From Comamonadaceae bacterium (GTDB lineage: Bacteria > Pseudomonadota > Gammaproteobacteria > Burkholderiales > Burkholderiaceae_C), in contig CANCDA010000002.1 of assembly GCA_947374705.1 (NCBI GenBank), forward strand, positions 1 to 36,365: a DNA stretch of 36,365 nt. Direction: 5' to 3'. The stretch's first letter is position 1. The number at the start of each line of letters is the position of its first letter. The translations under genes and the position numbers were made by a program. This document shows positions 23,865 through 32,056 of the stretch, piece after piece. The notes beneath the pieces are model-generated. The model saw only the letters and a program-made list of their open reading frames with translations. It was not told the origin of the DNA and did not search any database.

Positions 23865-25601
23865 ATGACTGCTGTCGCCTCTGCCATCCAAAAAGAAAAT
23901 ACCCCCGTCGCATTGCCAGGACTGGGGCGGGCTTTGATCTTGGCGGGCAAATTGGGCCAGCAATCGGCCGAAGAGATTTACCGCAGAGCAGAAACCAAGC
24001 GCAGCAGCTTCATTGCCGAGCTGACGGGCTCGGGCATCGTGTCGCCCTACGATCTGGCGCACACCATGTCGGTGGCGTTTTCCGCCCCCTTGATCGACAT
24101 CGACGCGATTGACCCGCAGCGCCTACCCAAGGGCTTGCTCGACACCAAGATTTGCCAAGACTACCGCGTGGTGGTCTTGAGCCGACGCAACAACCGGCTG
24201 TCGGTGGCCACGGCCGATCCGTCTGACCAAGCAGCCGCTGAGAAAATCAAGTTCGCCAGCCAGATGGGCGTGGACTGGATCATTGCCGAATACGACAAGC
24301 TGCTGAAATTTGTCGATACCAATTCCAAAACCGCCACAGAGACGATGGACACCATCATCGGGGGCGACTTTGAATTTGACGAGAGCTCTTCGGAACCTAT
24401 CAATGAAGAAGAGGAGGACAAAGGCTCGGACGTCGATGACGCGCCGGTGGTCAAGTTCTTGCAAAAAATGCTGCTCGATGCCATCGGCATGAGGGCCTCG
24501 GATTTACATTTTGAGCCCTACGAGCACAACTACCGCGTGCGTTTTCGCATTGACGGTGAGCTGCGTGAAATTTCTTCACCGCCCATCGCCATCAAGGACA
24601 AGCTGGCCTCGCGCATCAAGGTGATTTCGCGCATGGACATCTCGGAAAAACGCATTCCTCAAGACGGTCGCATGAAGCTCAAAGTCAGCGCGGATCGGGT
24701 AATCGACTTTCGCGTCAGCACACTACCGACCCTGTTTGGCGAAAAAATCGTGATCCGTATTTTGGATCCGAGCAGCGCCCGCTTGGGTATTGAGGCCCTG
24801 GGCTATGAGCCTGAGGAAAAAGAACGTTTGCTCAAGGCCATTGCGCGGCCTTACGGCATGATTTTGGTCACCGGCCCCACGGGTTCTGGCAAAACGGTGT
24901 CGCTCTACACCTGCTTGAACCTGCTCAACAAGCCGGGGGTGAACATCGCCACAGCCGAGGATCCCTCAGAGATCAACTTGCCCGGTGTCAATCAGGTCAA
25001 CGTGAACGACAAGGCCGGTTTGACCTTTGCTGCGGCCCTCAAGTCCTTTTTGCGTCAAGATCCTGACATCATCATGGTGGGCGAGATCCGCGATCTGGAG
25101 ACGGCCGACATCTCCATCAAGGCGGCGCAGACGGGCCACTTGGTGCTCTCGACTCTGCACACCAACGATGCACCGGCCACGCTGACCCGCATGCGCAACA
25201 TGGGCATTGCGCCCTTCAACATTGCTTCCAGTGTGATTTTGATCACTGCGCAACGATTGGCGCGACGCCTTTGCCCGAGCTGCAAAGCCCCGGCGGATAT
25301 TCCAAATGAGGCCTTGCTGGAGGCTGGCTATGACAAAAGTGAGTTGGATGGAAGCTGGCAGACCTACCGCCCTGTGGGCTGTGCAGCCTGCAACAACGGT
25401 TACAAAGGACGGGTGGGCATTTACCAAGTGATGCCCATCACGGAGGAAATCCAGCGCATCATTTTGCGGGATGGCTCAGCTCTGGAAATCGCACAGCAAT
25501 CCAAGTTGGAGGGCGTGCGTTCCCTGCGCCAATCGGGCTTGCACAAAGTCAAAATGGGCATGACCTCGCTGGAAGAGGTTGTAGCCTGCACCAATGAATA
25601 A
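23865..25601 (+). CDS. pilB: Type IV pilus assembly ATPase PilB
   Basis: Cytoplasmic hexameric ATPase that powers pilus extension, 578 residues. An N-terminal type II secretion E-like domain covers about the first 150 residues. An acidic linker (EEEED) precedes the N2 domain. Walker A GPTGSGKT is at 337-344, the Walker B region includes GEIRD, and the His box is in TLHTND. A zinc-binding CPSC...CAAC pair follows. The C-terminus LEEVVACTNE is typical of PilB. pilC follows after 23 bases and pilD is coupled to pilC, forming the conserved pilBCD cluster. The pilins are not in the window. Confidence 0.97.
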   Translation: MTAVASAIQKENTPVALPGLGRALILAGKLGQQSAEEIYRRAETKRSSFIAELTGSGIVSPYDLAHTMSVAFSAPLIDIDAIDPQRLPKGLLDTKICQDYRVVVLSRRNNRLSVATADPSDQAAAEKIKFASQMGVDWIIAEYDKLLKFVDTNSKTATETMDTIIGGDFEFDESSSEPINEEEEDKGSDVDDAPVVKFLQKMLLDAIGMRASDLHFEPYEHNYRVRFRIDGELREISSPPIAIKDKLASRIKVISRMDISEKRIPQDGRMKLKVSADRVIDFRVSTLPTLFGEKIVIRILDPSSARLGIEALGYEPEEKERLLKAIARPYGMILVTGPTGSGKTVSLYTCLNLLNKPGVNIATAEDPSEINLPGVNQVNVNDKAGLTFAAALKSFLRQDPDIIMVGEIRDLETADISIKAAQTGHLVLSTLHTNDAPATLTRMRNMGIAPFNIASSVILITAQRLARRLCPSCKAPADIPNEALLEAGYDKSELDGSWQTYRPVGCAACNNGYKGRVGIYQVMPITEEIQRIILRDGSALEIAQQSKLEGVRSLRQSGLHKVKMGMTSLEEVVACTNE

Positions 25602-25624
25602 ACCCTAAGGAATCCGGTCACACC

Positions 25625-26851
25625 ATGGCAACTGCAAAAACCAAAGCAACCCAAGGCACCAAGGAGATTGTCTTTGAGTGGGAAGGCAAAGACCGGGGCG
25701 GCAAGATTGTGCGCGGTGAGATGCGGGCCGCCGGGGAAAACCAGGTGCAGGCCGCCTTGCGACGCCAAGGCATATTGGTCAACAAGCTCAAAAAGCGCAA
25801 GATGCGTTCGGGCAAGAAGATCAAACCGAAAGACATTGCCCTTTTCACGCGCCAATTGGCCACCATGATGAAGGCCGGTGTTCCCTTGCTGCAGGCCTTT
25901 GACATTGTAGGCCGGGGCAACACCAATGCCAGTGTCACCAAATTGCTCAACGACATCCGTGTTGATGTGGAGACCGGCACCTCCTTGAGCACAGCGTTTC
26001 GCAAACACCCGCTGTACTTCAATACGCTGTATTGCAACTTGGTTGAGGCGGGTGAGCAGGCCGGTATTTTGGACCAATTGCTGGATCGGCTCGCGGTCTA
26101 TATGGAGAAAACCGAAGCCATCAAGTCCAAGATCAAGTCCGCATTGATGTACCCCACGTCCGTGCTGGTCGTGGCCTTTGTGGTGGTGGCGGTGATCATG
26201 ATTTTTGTGATTCCGGCCTTCAAGGAGGTGTTCACTTCGTTTGGTGCCGATCTGCCTGCGCCTACCTTGATCGTGATGGCGATCAGCGAGTTTTTTGTAG
26301 CCTATTGGTGGTTGATCTTTGGCAGCATTGGTGGTGGCATTTATTTCTTCCTGCAAGCCTGGAAACGCAATGAAAAAATGCAGAAGGTTATGGATCGCCT
26401 GTTGCTACAGATGCCCATATTTGGCACGCTGATCAACAAGTCGTGTATCGCTCGATGGACGCGTACCCTGTCCACCATGTTTGCTGCGGGTGTGCCATTG
26501 GTCGAGGCGCTGGATTCGGTCGGCGGAGCCTCGGGTAATTCGGTGTACCTTGTTGCGACTGAAAAAATTCAGCAAGAGGTCTCAACCGGCACCAGCCTGA
26601 CGACGGCCATGACCAATGTCAACCTGTTCCCGTCCATGGTGCTGCAAATGTGCTCGATTGGTGAAGAGTCGGGCTCGATTGACCACATGCTGGGCAAGGC
26701 CGCTGATTTTTACGAGGCCGAAGTGGACGAGATGGTGGCGGGGCTATCCAGCCTGATGGAGCCCATCATCATCGTGTTTTTGGGCACCTTGATTGGCGGT
26801 ATTGTGGTCTCCATGTATCTGCCTATCTTCAAAATGGGGCAGGTGGTCTGA
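25625..26851 (+). CDS. pilC: Type IV pilus inner-membrane platform protein PilC
   Basis: Platform protein of the pilus machine, 408 residues, with two homologous type II secretion F domains. The first begins around DIALFTRQLATMMKAGVPLLQAF and the second around WTRTLSTMFAAGVPLVEAL. Membrane segments follow each domain, with a final one near IIIVFLGTLIGGIVVSMYLPIF. It interacts with PilB on the cytoplasmic side. AAGGA lies upstream of the ATG. The stop TGA shares its A with the ATG of pilD, so the two are translationally coupled. Confidence 0.97.
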   Translation: MATAKTKATQGTKEIVFEWEGKDRGGKIVRGEMRAAGENQVQAALRRQGILVNKLKKRKMRSGKKIKPKDIALFTRQLATMMKAGVPLLQAFDIVGRGNTNASVTKLLNDIRVDVETGTSLSTAFRKHPLYFNTLYCNLVEAGEQAGILDQLLDRLAVYMEKTEAIKSKIKSALMYPTSVLVVAFVVVAVIMIFVIPAFKEVFTSFGADLPAPTLIVMAISEFFVAYWWLIFGSIGGGIYFFLQAWKRNEKMQKVMDRLLLQMPIFGTLINKSCIARWTRTLSTMFAAGVPLVEALDSVGGASGNSVYLVATEKIQQEVSTGTSLTTAMTNVNLFPSMVLQMCSIGEESGSIDHMLGKAADFYEAEVDEMVAGLSSLMEPIIIVFLGTLIGGIVVSMYLPIFKMGQVV

Positions 26852-27693
26852 TGGGTGGATTTCAGAGTTTGGAGGTCGCTCTCGCGGCTGTCTTGGGGCT
26901 GCTCATCGGCAGCTTCCTCAATGTGGTGATCTACCGCTTGCCCAAGATGATGGAGCGGCAATGGGCGGCTGAATGCGCCGAGATGTCGGGCACGGCTGTA
27001 CCTGCGTCTGAGCCCTTCAACTTGGTGCTACCGCGCTCGCGCTGCCAGGCCTGCGGCCATCAAATCCGGTGGTATGAAAACATCCCGGTCGTGAGTTACG
27101 TGTTCCTGCGGGGCCAATGTTCGGCCTGCGGTGTTTCCATCAGCCTGCGCTATCCACTGGTTGAGTTGACCACCGCCGCTTTGTTCGCTTTTTGCGCCTG
27201 GAAGTGGGGCTTGACCCCAACAGGATTGGTGTGGGCCGGATTTGCCGCATCTCTCCTCACTCTGGCCTTGATCGATTGGGACACGACGCTACTGCCCGAT
27301 GACATCACATTACCTCTGCTGTGGGGTGGCTTGGTGGCCGCCGCCTTGCAATGGACGACTGCTCCCCTGAACGTGGCGCTATGGGGTGCGGTGGCCGGTT
27401 ATTTGTCTTTGTGGCTAATTTACTGGGCCTTCAAGCTCATCACCGGCAAAGAAGGCATGGGCTATGGCGACTTCAAACTGTTCGCTGCCCTGGGCGTCTG
27501 GTTCGGATGGCACGCCTTGGTGCCCATCATTTTGATGGCCTCGGTGATCGGGGCTATTGTGGGCATTGCCATGAAGTTCAGCACCGGTTTACGCGAGGGA
27601 GGCTATGTGCCGTTTGGCCCCTTCCTGGCGGGCGCTGGGCTCACGGCCATGGTGTTTGGCCCGCAAAGCATTCTTGGTTTCATAGGCTTGTAA
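26851..27693 (+). CDS. pilD: Prepilin peptidase / N-methyltransferase PilD
   Basis: Bifunctional inner-membrane aspartic protease that removes prepilin leader peptides and methylates the new N-terminus, 280 residues. The cytoplasmic methylase domain has the zinc tetracysteine C65, C68, C90, C93. Catalytic aspartates are D142/D144 in LIDWDTTLLPDD and D207 in the GYGD motif. About eight hydrophobic segments are seen. The gene overlaps pilC by one base and is followed after 3 bases by coaE, the usual order in beta- and gammaproteobacteria. Confidence 0.97.
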   Translation: MGGFQSLEVALAAVLGLLIGSFLNVVIYRLPKMMERQWAAECAEMSGTAVPASEPFNLVLPRSRCQACGHQIRWYENIPVVSYVFLRGQCSACGVSISLRYPLVELTTAALFAFCAWKWGLTPTGLVWAGFAASLLTLALIDWDTTLLPDDITLPLLWGGLVAAALQWTTAPLNVALWGAVAGYLSLWLIYWAFKLITGKEGMGYGDFKLFAALGVWFGWHALVPIILMASVIGAIVGIAMKFSTGLREGGYVPFGPFLAGAGLTAMVFGPQSILGFIGL

Positions 27694-27696
27694 GCC

Positions 27697-28305
27697 ATGG
27701 CGGCACTCACCCGCATTGGTCTGACGGGCGGTATCGGCAGCGGCAAGAGCACAGTGGCCGCGCTGTGGACCCAGGCCGGTGCGGTAGTGGTGGATGTGGA
27801 TGCCATTTCGCACCAACTCACCGCCACGGGTGGGGCGGCGATAGAGCGAATTCGCCATGAATTCGGCGCCACCTTCATCAGCCCGCAAGGGGCGTTAGAC
27901 CGCCATGCCATGCGCGCCCTGGTGTTTGAAGATCACACTGCGCGGCAGCGGCTAGAGGCCATCGTTCACCCCTTGATTGGCGTGGAAGTGGCACGCCAGA
28001 CGCAAGTGACGATAGACCGGTCAGCCCGCTGCATCGTCTATGACGTGCCTTTGCTGGCTGAATCCCACCATTGGCGTGCTCAGGTGGATTGGGTGCTGGT
28101 GGTCGATTGCGCACCCGAGATTCAAATCCAGCGCACCATGCAGCGCAGCGGTTTGACGCGACTGGCGGTCGAACAGATCATTGCCGCTCAGGCGAGCCGG
28201 GAGAAGCGCTTGCGCGTGGCCGATGGCGTGATCTTCAACACAGGCTTGTCTCTGGATGAATTGGCGCTCGAAGTCGCGCAGATCAGCGCGTTCTTCGGGC
28301 TATGA
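27697..28305 (+). CDS. coaE: Dephospho-CoA kinase
   Basis: Catalyses the last step of coenzyme A synthesis, phosphorylating the 3'-hydroxyl of dephospho-CoA; 202 residues, normal for the family. The P-loop is GGIGSGKS (11-18). DVDAISHQL follows, then YDVPLLAES and the R-x-x-x-Q lid region around QIQRTMQRSGLT. The start lies 3 bases after pilD, indicating one operon with the pilus genes, and zapD follows after 22 bases. Confidence 0.97.
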   Translation: MAALTRIGLTGGIGSGKSTVAALWTQAGAVVVDVDAISHQLTATGGAAIERIRHEFGATFISPQGALDRHAMRALVFEDHTARQRLEAIVHPLIGVEVARQTQVTIDRSARCIVYDVPLLAESHHWRAQVDWVLVVDCAPEIQIQRTMQRSGLTRLAVEQIIAAQASREKRLRVADGVIFNTGLSLDELALEVAQISAFFGL

Positions 28306-28327
28306 TCCGGGCACTGGAAAAATCCGT

Positions 28328-29083
28328 GTGATCACCTACGAATACCCCTTCAACGAGCGCATCCGCACCTACTTGCGGCTGGAGCATTTGTTCCAGCGCT
28401 TGTGGAACTTGGCCGTGCGTGAAGACGCCTTAAGCCACCACTACGCACTGGCCACGATTTTTGAAGTCATGGATGTGGGTGCACGGGCCGATCTCAAGTC
28501 CGACGTGCTCAAGGATTTGGAGAAACAAAAGCAAATTCTCAATGCCTACCGGGGCAACCCGGCCATCGCTCAAGGCGTATTGGACGATGTGTTGGGGCAG
28601 ATTGAGCGTTTGTTTGCTGCGCTCAACGCACTGACAGGCAAAGCGGGCCATGCGCTCACGGAAAACGATTGGCTCATGAGCATTCGCAGCCGCGTAGGCA
28701 TCCCCGGCGGCACCTGTGAGTTTGATCTGCCCGCCTACTATGCTTGGCAGCATGAGCCTGCGCCGAAGCGCCAGGCTGACCTCCAGCGCTGGATGTCTAC
28801 CCTCGTGCCGCTGGCCGAATCCATCGCCTTGATCTTGAAGTTGTTGCGCGACTCGGGCATGCCCCAAAAAGTCATGGCCAACGGCGGGCATTTTCAACAG
28901 AACCTGCCGCAAGGGCGCACCTTTCACCTGCTGCGCCTGCGGCTCGACCCGGCGCTCGGTTTGATCCCGGAAATCAGCGGCAACCGCCTGATGGTGTCCA
29001 TCCGCCTCATGCAAATGCAAGACGATGGTCGTCTGCACGCCTTCACTGACGATTCAGCTTTTGAGTTGACCCTGTGCTCCTGA
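28328..29083 (+). CDS. zapD: Cell division protein ZapD
   Basis: Cytosolic protein that binds FtsZ and bundles its filaments at the division ring, 251 residues (E. coli 247). The N-terminus ITYEYPFNERIRTYLRLEHLF aligns with the family start. RVGIPGGTCEFDLPAYYAW and the later LLRLRLDP and ISGNRLMVSIR blocks are also conserved. The start is a GTG at 28328; the frame is open further upstream to 28256, but that stretch overlaps coaE and shows no family similarity. It sits in the conserved coaE-zapD-yacG order. Confidence 0.95.
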   Translation: MITYEYPFNERIRTYLRLEHLFQRLWNLAVREDALSHHYALATIFEVMDVGARADLKSDVLKDLEKQKQILNAYRGNPAIAQGVLDDVLGQIERLFAALNALTGKAGHALTENDWLMSIRSRVGIPGGTCEFDLPAYYAWQHEPAPKRQADLQRWMSTLVPLAESIALILKLLRDSGMPQKVMANGGHFQQNLPQGRTFHLLRLRLDPALGLIPEISGNRLMVSIRLMQMQDDGRLHAFTDDSAFELTLCS

Positions 29084-29089
29084 GTCACC

Positions 29090-29299
29090 ATGCCCGAGCC
29101 ACTTGAGATTAAAGTCCGGCACGTCACCTGTCCCCATTGCCAAGGCGACAGCATTTATGCCAACAGCAACCCCTACCGTCCTTTTTGCTGCGCACGTTGC
29201 AAAAGCGGTGACTTTGGGGCTTGGGCCAGTGAAGGCTTTCGCATGCCGGCCGATGCATCGCCTGATGACCTTGAATTTGGCGACCCCAAGCTTCAATAA
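29090..29299 (+). CDS. yacG: DNA gyrase inhibitor YacG (zinc protein)
   Basis: Small zinc protein of 69 residues that in E. coli binds GyrB and inhibits gyrase. Four cysteines in the expected spacing, C14, C17, C33 and C37 (CPHC and FCCARC), form the zinc site; C34 is an extra. NPYRPFC and the following FGAWASE match the family. It starts 6 bases after zapD. The Nudix gene converges from the other strand 30 bases later, and that gap holds no clear terminator. Confidence 0.95.
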   Translation: MPEPLEIKVRHVTCPHCQGDSIYANSNPYRPFCCARCKSGDFGAWASEGFRMPADASPDDLEFGDPKLQ

Positions 29300-29329
29300 G
29301 TAGTTAAATCGGGCTGTAGCCTTTTGAAA

Positions 29330-29839
29330 CTAGGCGTGAGAAGCTACTGAATGTGTAGCGCCTTTGAAGTTTCGTTCTTCCGCCAGCCACTGTAAAACGG
29401 GTATGGTGCCCGGCAAAACAGGGGTAACTTCGACCGGGAGCTGCTGCCAGGCAAACGACTGGGCTTCACGCATCTGCAAGTCACCGCTCCAAGTGCTCAC
29501 CTTGCAGAAATGCAAGCGCACCAAGGCGTGCGGGTAGTCCACCAGCTCGGTTTTCCAGGGTTGACTATCGGCAATCATGATGCCGAGTTCCTCGTGCAGT
29601 TCGCGTCGCAGGGCTTGCGCCACCGTCTCTCCGGGTTCGAACTTGCCACCAGGGAATTCCCAGTAGCCTTCATAAACCTTGCCTTGGGGTCGAGAGGTGA
29701 GCAAAAACTGACCATCGGCTTGGATCAACACGCCCACGGCCACATCGGTCACAGGACGATCAGCGCCACCTTGGCGCGGCATATCTGCATCGGCCATCAA
29801 AGTGGCCTTAAGGCCTTGTTTAGGCCCTGTCTGAGACAT
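29330..29839 (-). CDS. mutT: MutT-like Nudix hydrolase
   Basis: Predicted 8-oxo-dGTP diphosphatase that prevents oxidised guanine entering DNA, 169 residues. The Nudix box is complete: G65, E71, R79, E80, E83, E84 and G86 in the GX5EX7REUXEEXGU pattern. The domain begins around VAVGVLIQADGQFLL, after about 30 extra N-terminal residues. The first ATG is supported because its A is shared with the stop of the upstream ATPase gene (TGATG). Specificity for 8-oxo-dGTP is inferred from similarity to MutT. Confidence 0.92.
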   Translation of the reverse strand: MSQTGPKQGLKATLMADADMPRQGGADRPVTDVAVGVLIQADGQFLLTSRPQGKVYEGYWEFPGGKFEPGETVAQALRRELHEELGIMIADSQPWKTELVDYPHALVRLHFCKVSTWSGDLQMREAQSFAWQQLPVEVTPVLPGTIPVLQWLAEERNFKGATHSVASHA

Positions 29840-30717
29840 CAGAGCGCGCTGGGGTGTTTACCTGCGTAGTCACGGGCAAACTGGTAGGCCACGCGGCCGC
29901 TGCGTGAACCGCGCTCCAGCGCCCAAACGAGCGCCTCAGGCTTGGCGGCCTGGATGGCGGCGGCATCCACGTTGAACGAAGACAACCACTGCGCCACGAT
30001 GATGAGGTACTCGTCCTGACTGAAGGGGTAAAAGCTCACCCACAGGCCAAAGCGCTCTGACAGGGAAATTTTTTCTTCAATCACCTCGCCCGGGTGCACC
30101 TCACCGTCATCGGTATGGGTATAGGTCAGGTTGTCCTTCATGTGCTCGGGCAACAGGTGACGCCGGTTGCTGGTGGCATAGATCAACACATTGGGCGTGG
30201 TGGCGGCCACCGAGCCGTCCAGAACGGATTTGAGCGCTTTGTAGCCGGATTCTCCGTCTTCAAAGCTCAGGTCATCGCAAAAGATGATGAATTTTTCAGG
30301 GCGATCCGACACGGCTTCCACGATGTCGGTCAGATCGGTCAGATCAGCCTTGTCCACCTCAATCAGGCGCAAGCCTTGGTCTGCGTAGGTGTGCAAACAG
30401 GCCCGAATCAGCGAAGACTTGCCTGTGCCGCGTGCGCCGGTGAGCAGCACGTTGTTGGCCGGGAGCGACTTGACGAATTGCTCGGTGTTGCGCTGGATTT
30501 TTTCTTTTTGGGGCTCGATTTCTTTGAGCGCTTCCAGTGACATGGCTCCGACGTGCTTGACCGGCTCCAGCGAGCCGTGGCCCGTGCTACGTTTGCGGTA
30601 ACGAAAGGCGATGGAGGCTTGCCAGTCAGGCGTGCTCAAGGGCTGGGGCAGGATGGATTCGATGCGCGAGATCAACTGCTCGGCGCGCGTCATCAGGTGG
30701 AGGAATTGCTCATTCAT
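29839..30717 (-). CDS. DUF815-type AAA ATPase
   Basis: Predicted cytoplasmic ATPase of 292 residues. It has Walker A GARGTGKS (94-101), Walker B FIIFCDDLSFE (from about 143), an ATSNRRHL sensor segment and an arginine-rich C-terminal part (SRSGRVAYQF). This pattern fits the DUF815 family, whose function is not known. The start at 30717 (MNEQFLHL) was chosen over 30798, which would overlap argJ. It lies 23 bases after argJ and is coupled to the Nudix gene, an arrangement I recall as common in Burkholderiales. Confidence 0.88.
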   Translation of the reverse strand: MNEQFLHLMTRAEQLISRIESILPQPLSTPDWQASIAFRYRKRSTGHGSLEPVKHVGAMSLEALKEIEPQKEKIQRNTEQFVKSLPANNVLLTGARGTGKSSLIRACLHTYADQGLRLIEVDKADLTDLTDIVEAVSDRPEKFIIFCDDLSFEDGESGYKALKSVLDGSVAATTPNVLIYATSNRRHLLPEHMKDNLTYTHTDDGEVHPGEVIEEKISLSERFGLWVSFYPFSQDEYLIIVAQWLSSFNVDAAAIQAAKPEALVWALERGSRSGRVAYQFARDYAGKHPSAL

Positions 30718-30740
30718 GGGATTCAAAAACTCAGAAAATT

Positions 30741-31982
30741 TCAGGAACGGTAATCGGCGTTGATGGAGACGTAGTCGTGGCTCAGGTCGCAAGTCCACAC
30801 GGTGTCGCTGGCGCTGCCGCGACCCAGGAGTACTCGCACGGTGATTTCGCTTTGCTTCATCACGTGCTGGCCGTCTTCTTCGCGGTAGGCGGGATGGCGG
30901 CCCCCTTGAATGGCCACATGCACATCGTCGAGGTACAGGTCAATGCCATTTTGGTCCAGATCGGCAATGCCGGCATAACCGACAGCGGCCAGAATCCGCC
31001 CTAGATTTGGGTCGCTGGCGAAAAAGGCGGTCTTCACCAGAGGCGAGTGCGCAATGGCGTAGGCCACTTGGCGGCACTCTTCGCTAGTCTTGCCCCCTTC
31101 AACTCGAACGGTGATGAACTTGGTTGCACCCTCGCCGTCGCGCACGATGGCTTGGGCCAACTGGCGGGCCACACCCAGCATGGCGGCTTTGAGCGTCTGG
31201 CCCTCGGCGCTGGCCAGCGACTCGATGGGCGCGTGAGCCGCTTTGTTGCTGGCGATCACTACAAAGGAGTCGTTGGTGGAGGTGTCGCCATCGACCGTAA
31301 CGCGGTTGAAGGAGCCCTCCGCCAGTTCCAGCGCCAGCTGCTGCATCACACCCTGGCTGACGCACGCATCGGTGGCCATGAAGCCCAGCATCGTGGCCAT
31401 ATTGGGGCGGATCATGCCCGCGCCCTTGCTGATGCCGCTGATGTTGATCTGCACACCCGCAATCATCACTTTCGCTCCAAAGGCCTTGGCAATGGTGTCG
31501 GTGGTCATGATGCCTTCGGCCGCGCGCACCCAGTGGCTGGGGCTGGCGTCGGCCAAGGCCGCAGGCAAACCGGCCACGATGCGCTCAACCGGCAGCGGCT
31601 CCATGATGACGCCGGTGGAGAAGGGCAAAATTTGCGCAGGGCTGAGTCCCAGCAGGTCGGCCAAGGATTGGCAGGTGCTGCGCGCGCGCGCCAGACCCTC
31701 TTGACCCGTGCCAGCATTGGCGTTGCCGGTGTTGATGACCATGGCGCGAATGCCTTGGCCTGAAGTACGTGCAATTTCGAGGTGTTCACGGCAGACCTGC
31801 ACCGGTGCGGCACAAAAACGGTTTTGCGTGAACACGCCGGACACGCTGGCCCCGTCGTCGATCAGGACGACAGTGAGGTCTTTGCGGTTAACTTTACGAA
31901 TACCGGCTTCGGCAACACCAATGCGCACACCGGCCACAGCCGGGAGGTGCGCAGGATCGGGAGCGGTCAAATTGACGGGCAT
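30741..31982 (-). CDS. argJ: Glutamate N-acetyltransferase / ornithine acetyltransferase
   Basis: Arginine biosynthesis enzyme that transfers acetyl from N-acetylornithine to glutamate, 413 residues. The autocatalytic cleavage motif KGAGMIRPNMATMLG spans 186-200, with the new N-terminal nucleophile Thr197. Other family blocks are NTGNANAGTG, STGVIMEPLP, DGDTSTNDS and FFASDPNLGRI. The ATG at 31982 has AAGGA upstream; a diverged copy of the intercistronic repeat lies just beyond it. It is placed between secA and the DUF815 ATPase gene on the same strand. Confidence 0.97.
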   Translation of the reverse strand: MPVNLTAPDPAHLPAVAGVRIGVAEAGIRKVNRKDLTVVLIDDGASVSGVFTQNRFCAAPVQVCREHLEIARTSGQGIRAMVINTGNANAGTGQEGLARARSTCQSLADLLGLSPAQILPFSTGVIMEPLPVERIVAGLPAALADASPSHWVRAAEGIMTTDTIAKAFGAKVMIAGVQINISGISKGAGMIRPNMATMLGFMATDACVSQGVMQQLALELAEGSFNRVTVDGDTSTNDSFVVIASNKAAHAPIESLASAEGQTLKAAMLGVARQLAQAIVRDGEGATKFITVRVEGGKTSEECRQVAYAIAHSPLVKTAFFASDPNLGRILAAVGYAGIADLDQNGIDLYLDDVHVAIQGGRHPAYREEDGQHVMKQSEITVRVLLGRGSASDTVWTCDLSHDYVSINADYRS

Positions 31983-31997
31983 GAAGGGGCTTCCTTT

Positions 31998-32053
31998 CTA
32001 ATCAAATGCGGACAGTGCTGGCCTGCTTCACAAGCTGCGGCCTGCCCCACCAG
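31998..32053 (-). repeat. Intercistronic structured repeat, diverged third copy
   Basis: Between secA and argJ. It shares TGATTAG at the argJ-proximal end, the CTGTCC block and the overall layout with the copies at 6384-6439 and 9958-10013, but differs at many other positions. The transcribed strand can still form the outer stem (GGGCAG with CTGTCC, one G-U pair) and an inner GCTT/AAGC stem. As in the other copies, AAGGAA and the downstream start follow. Confidence 0.6.
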
Positions 32054-32056
32054 ATG

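Noticed and set aside
29300..29330. Bidirectional terminator between yacG and the Nudix gene
   Set aside because: GGCT and AGCC are separated by only two bases before a short T run, so no stable stem-loop can form.
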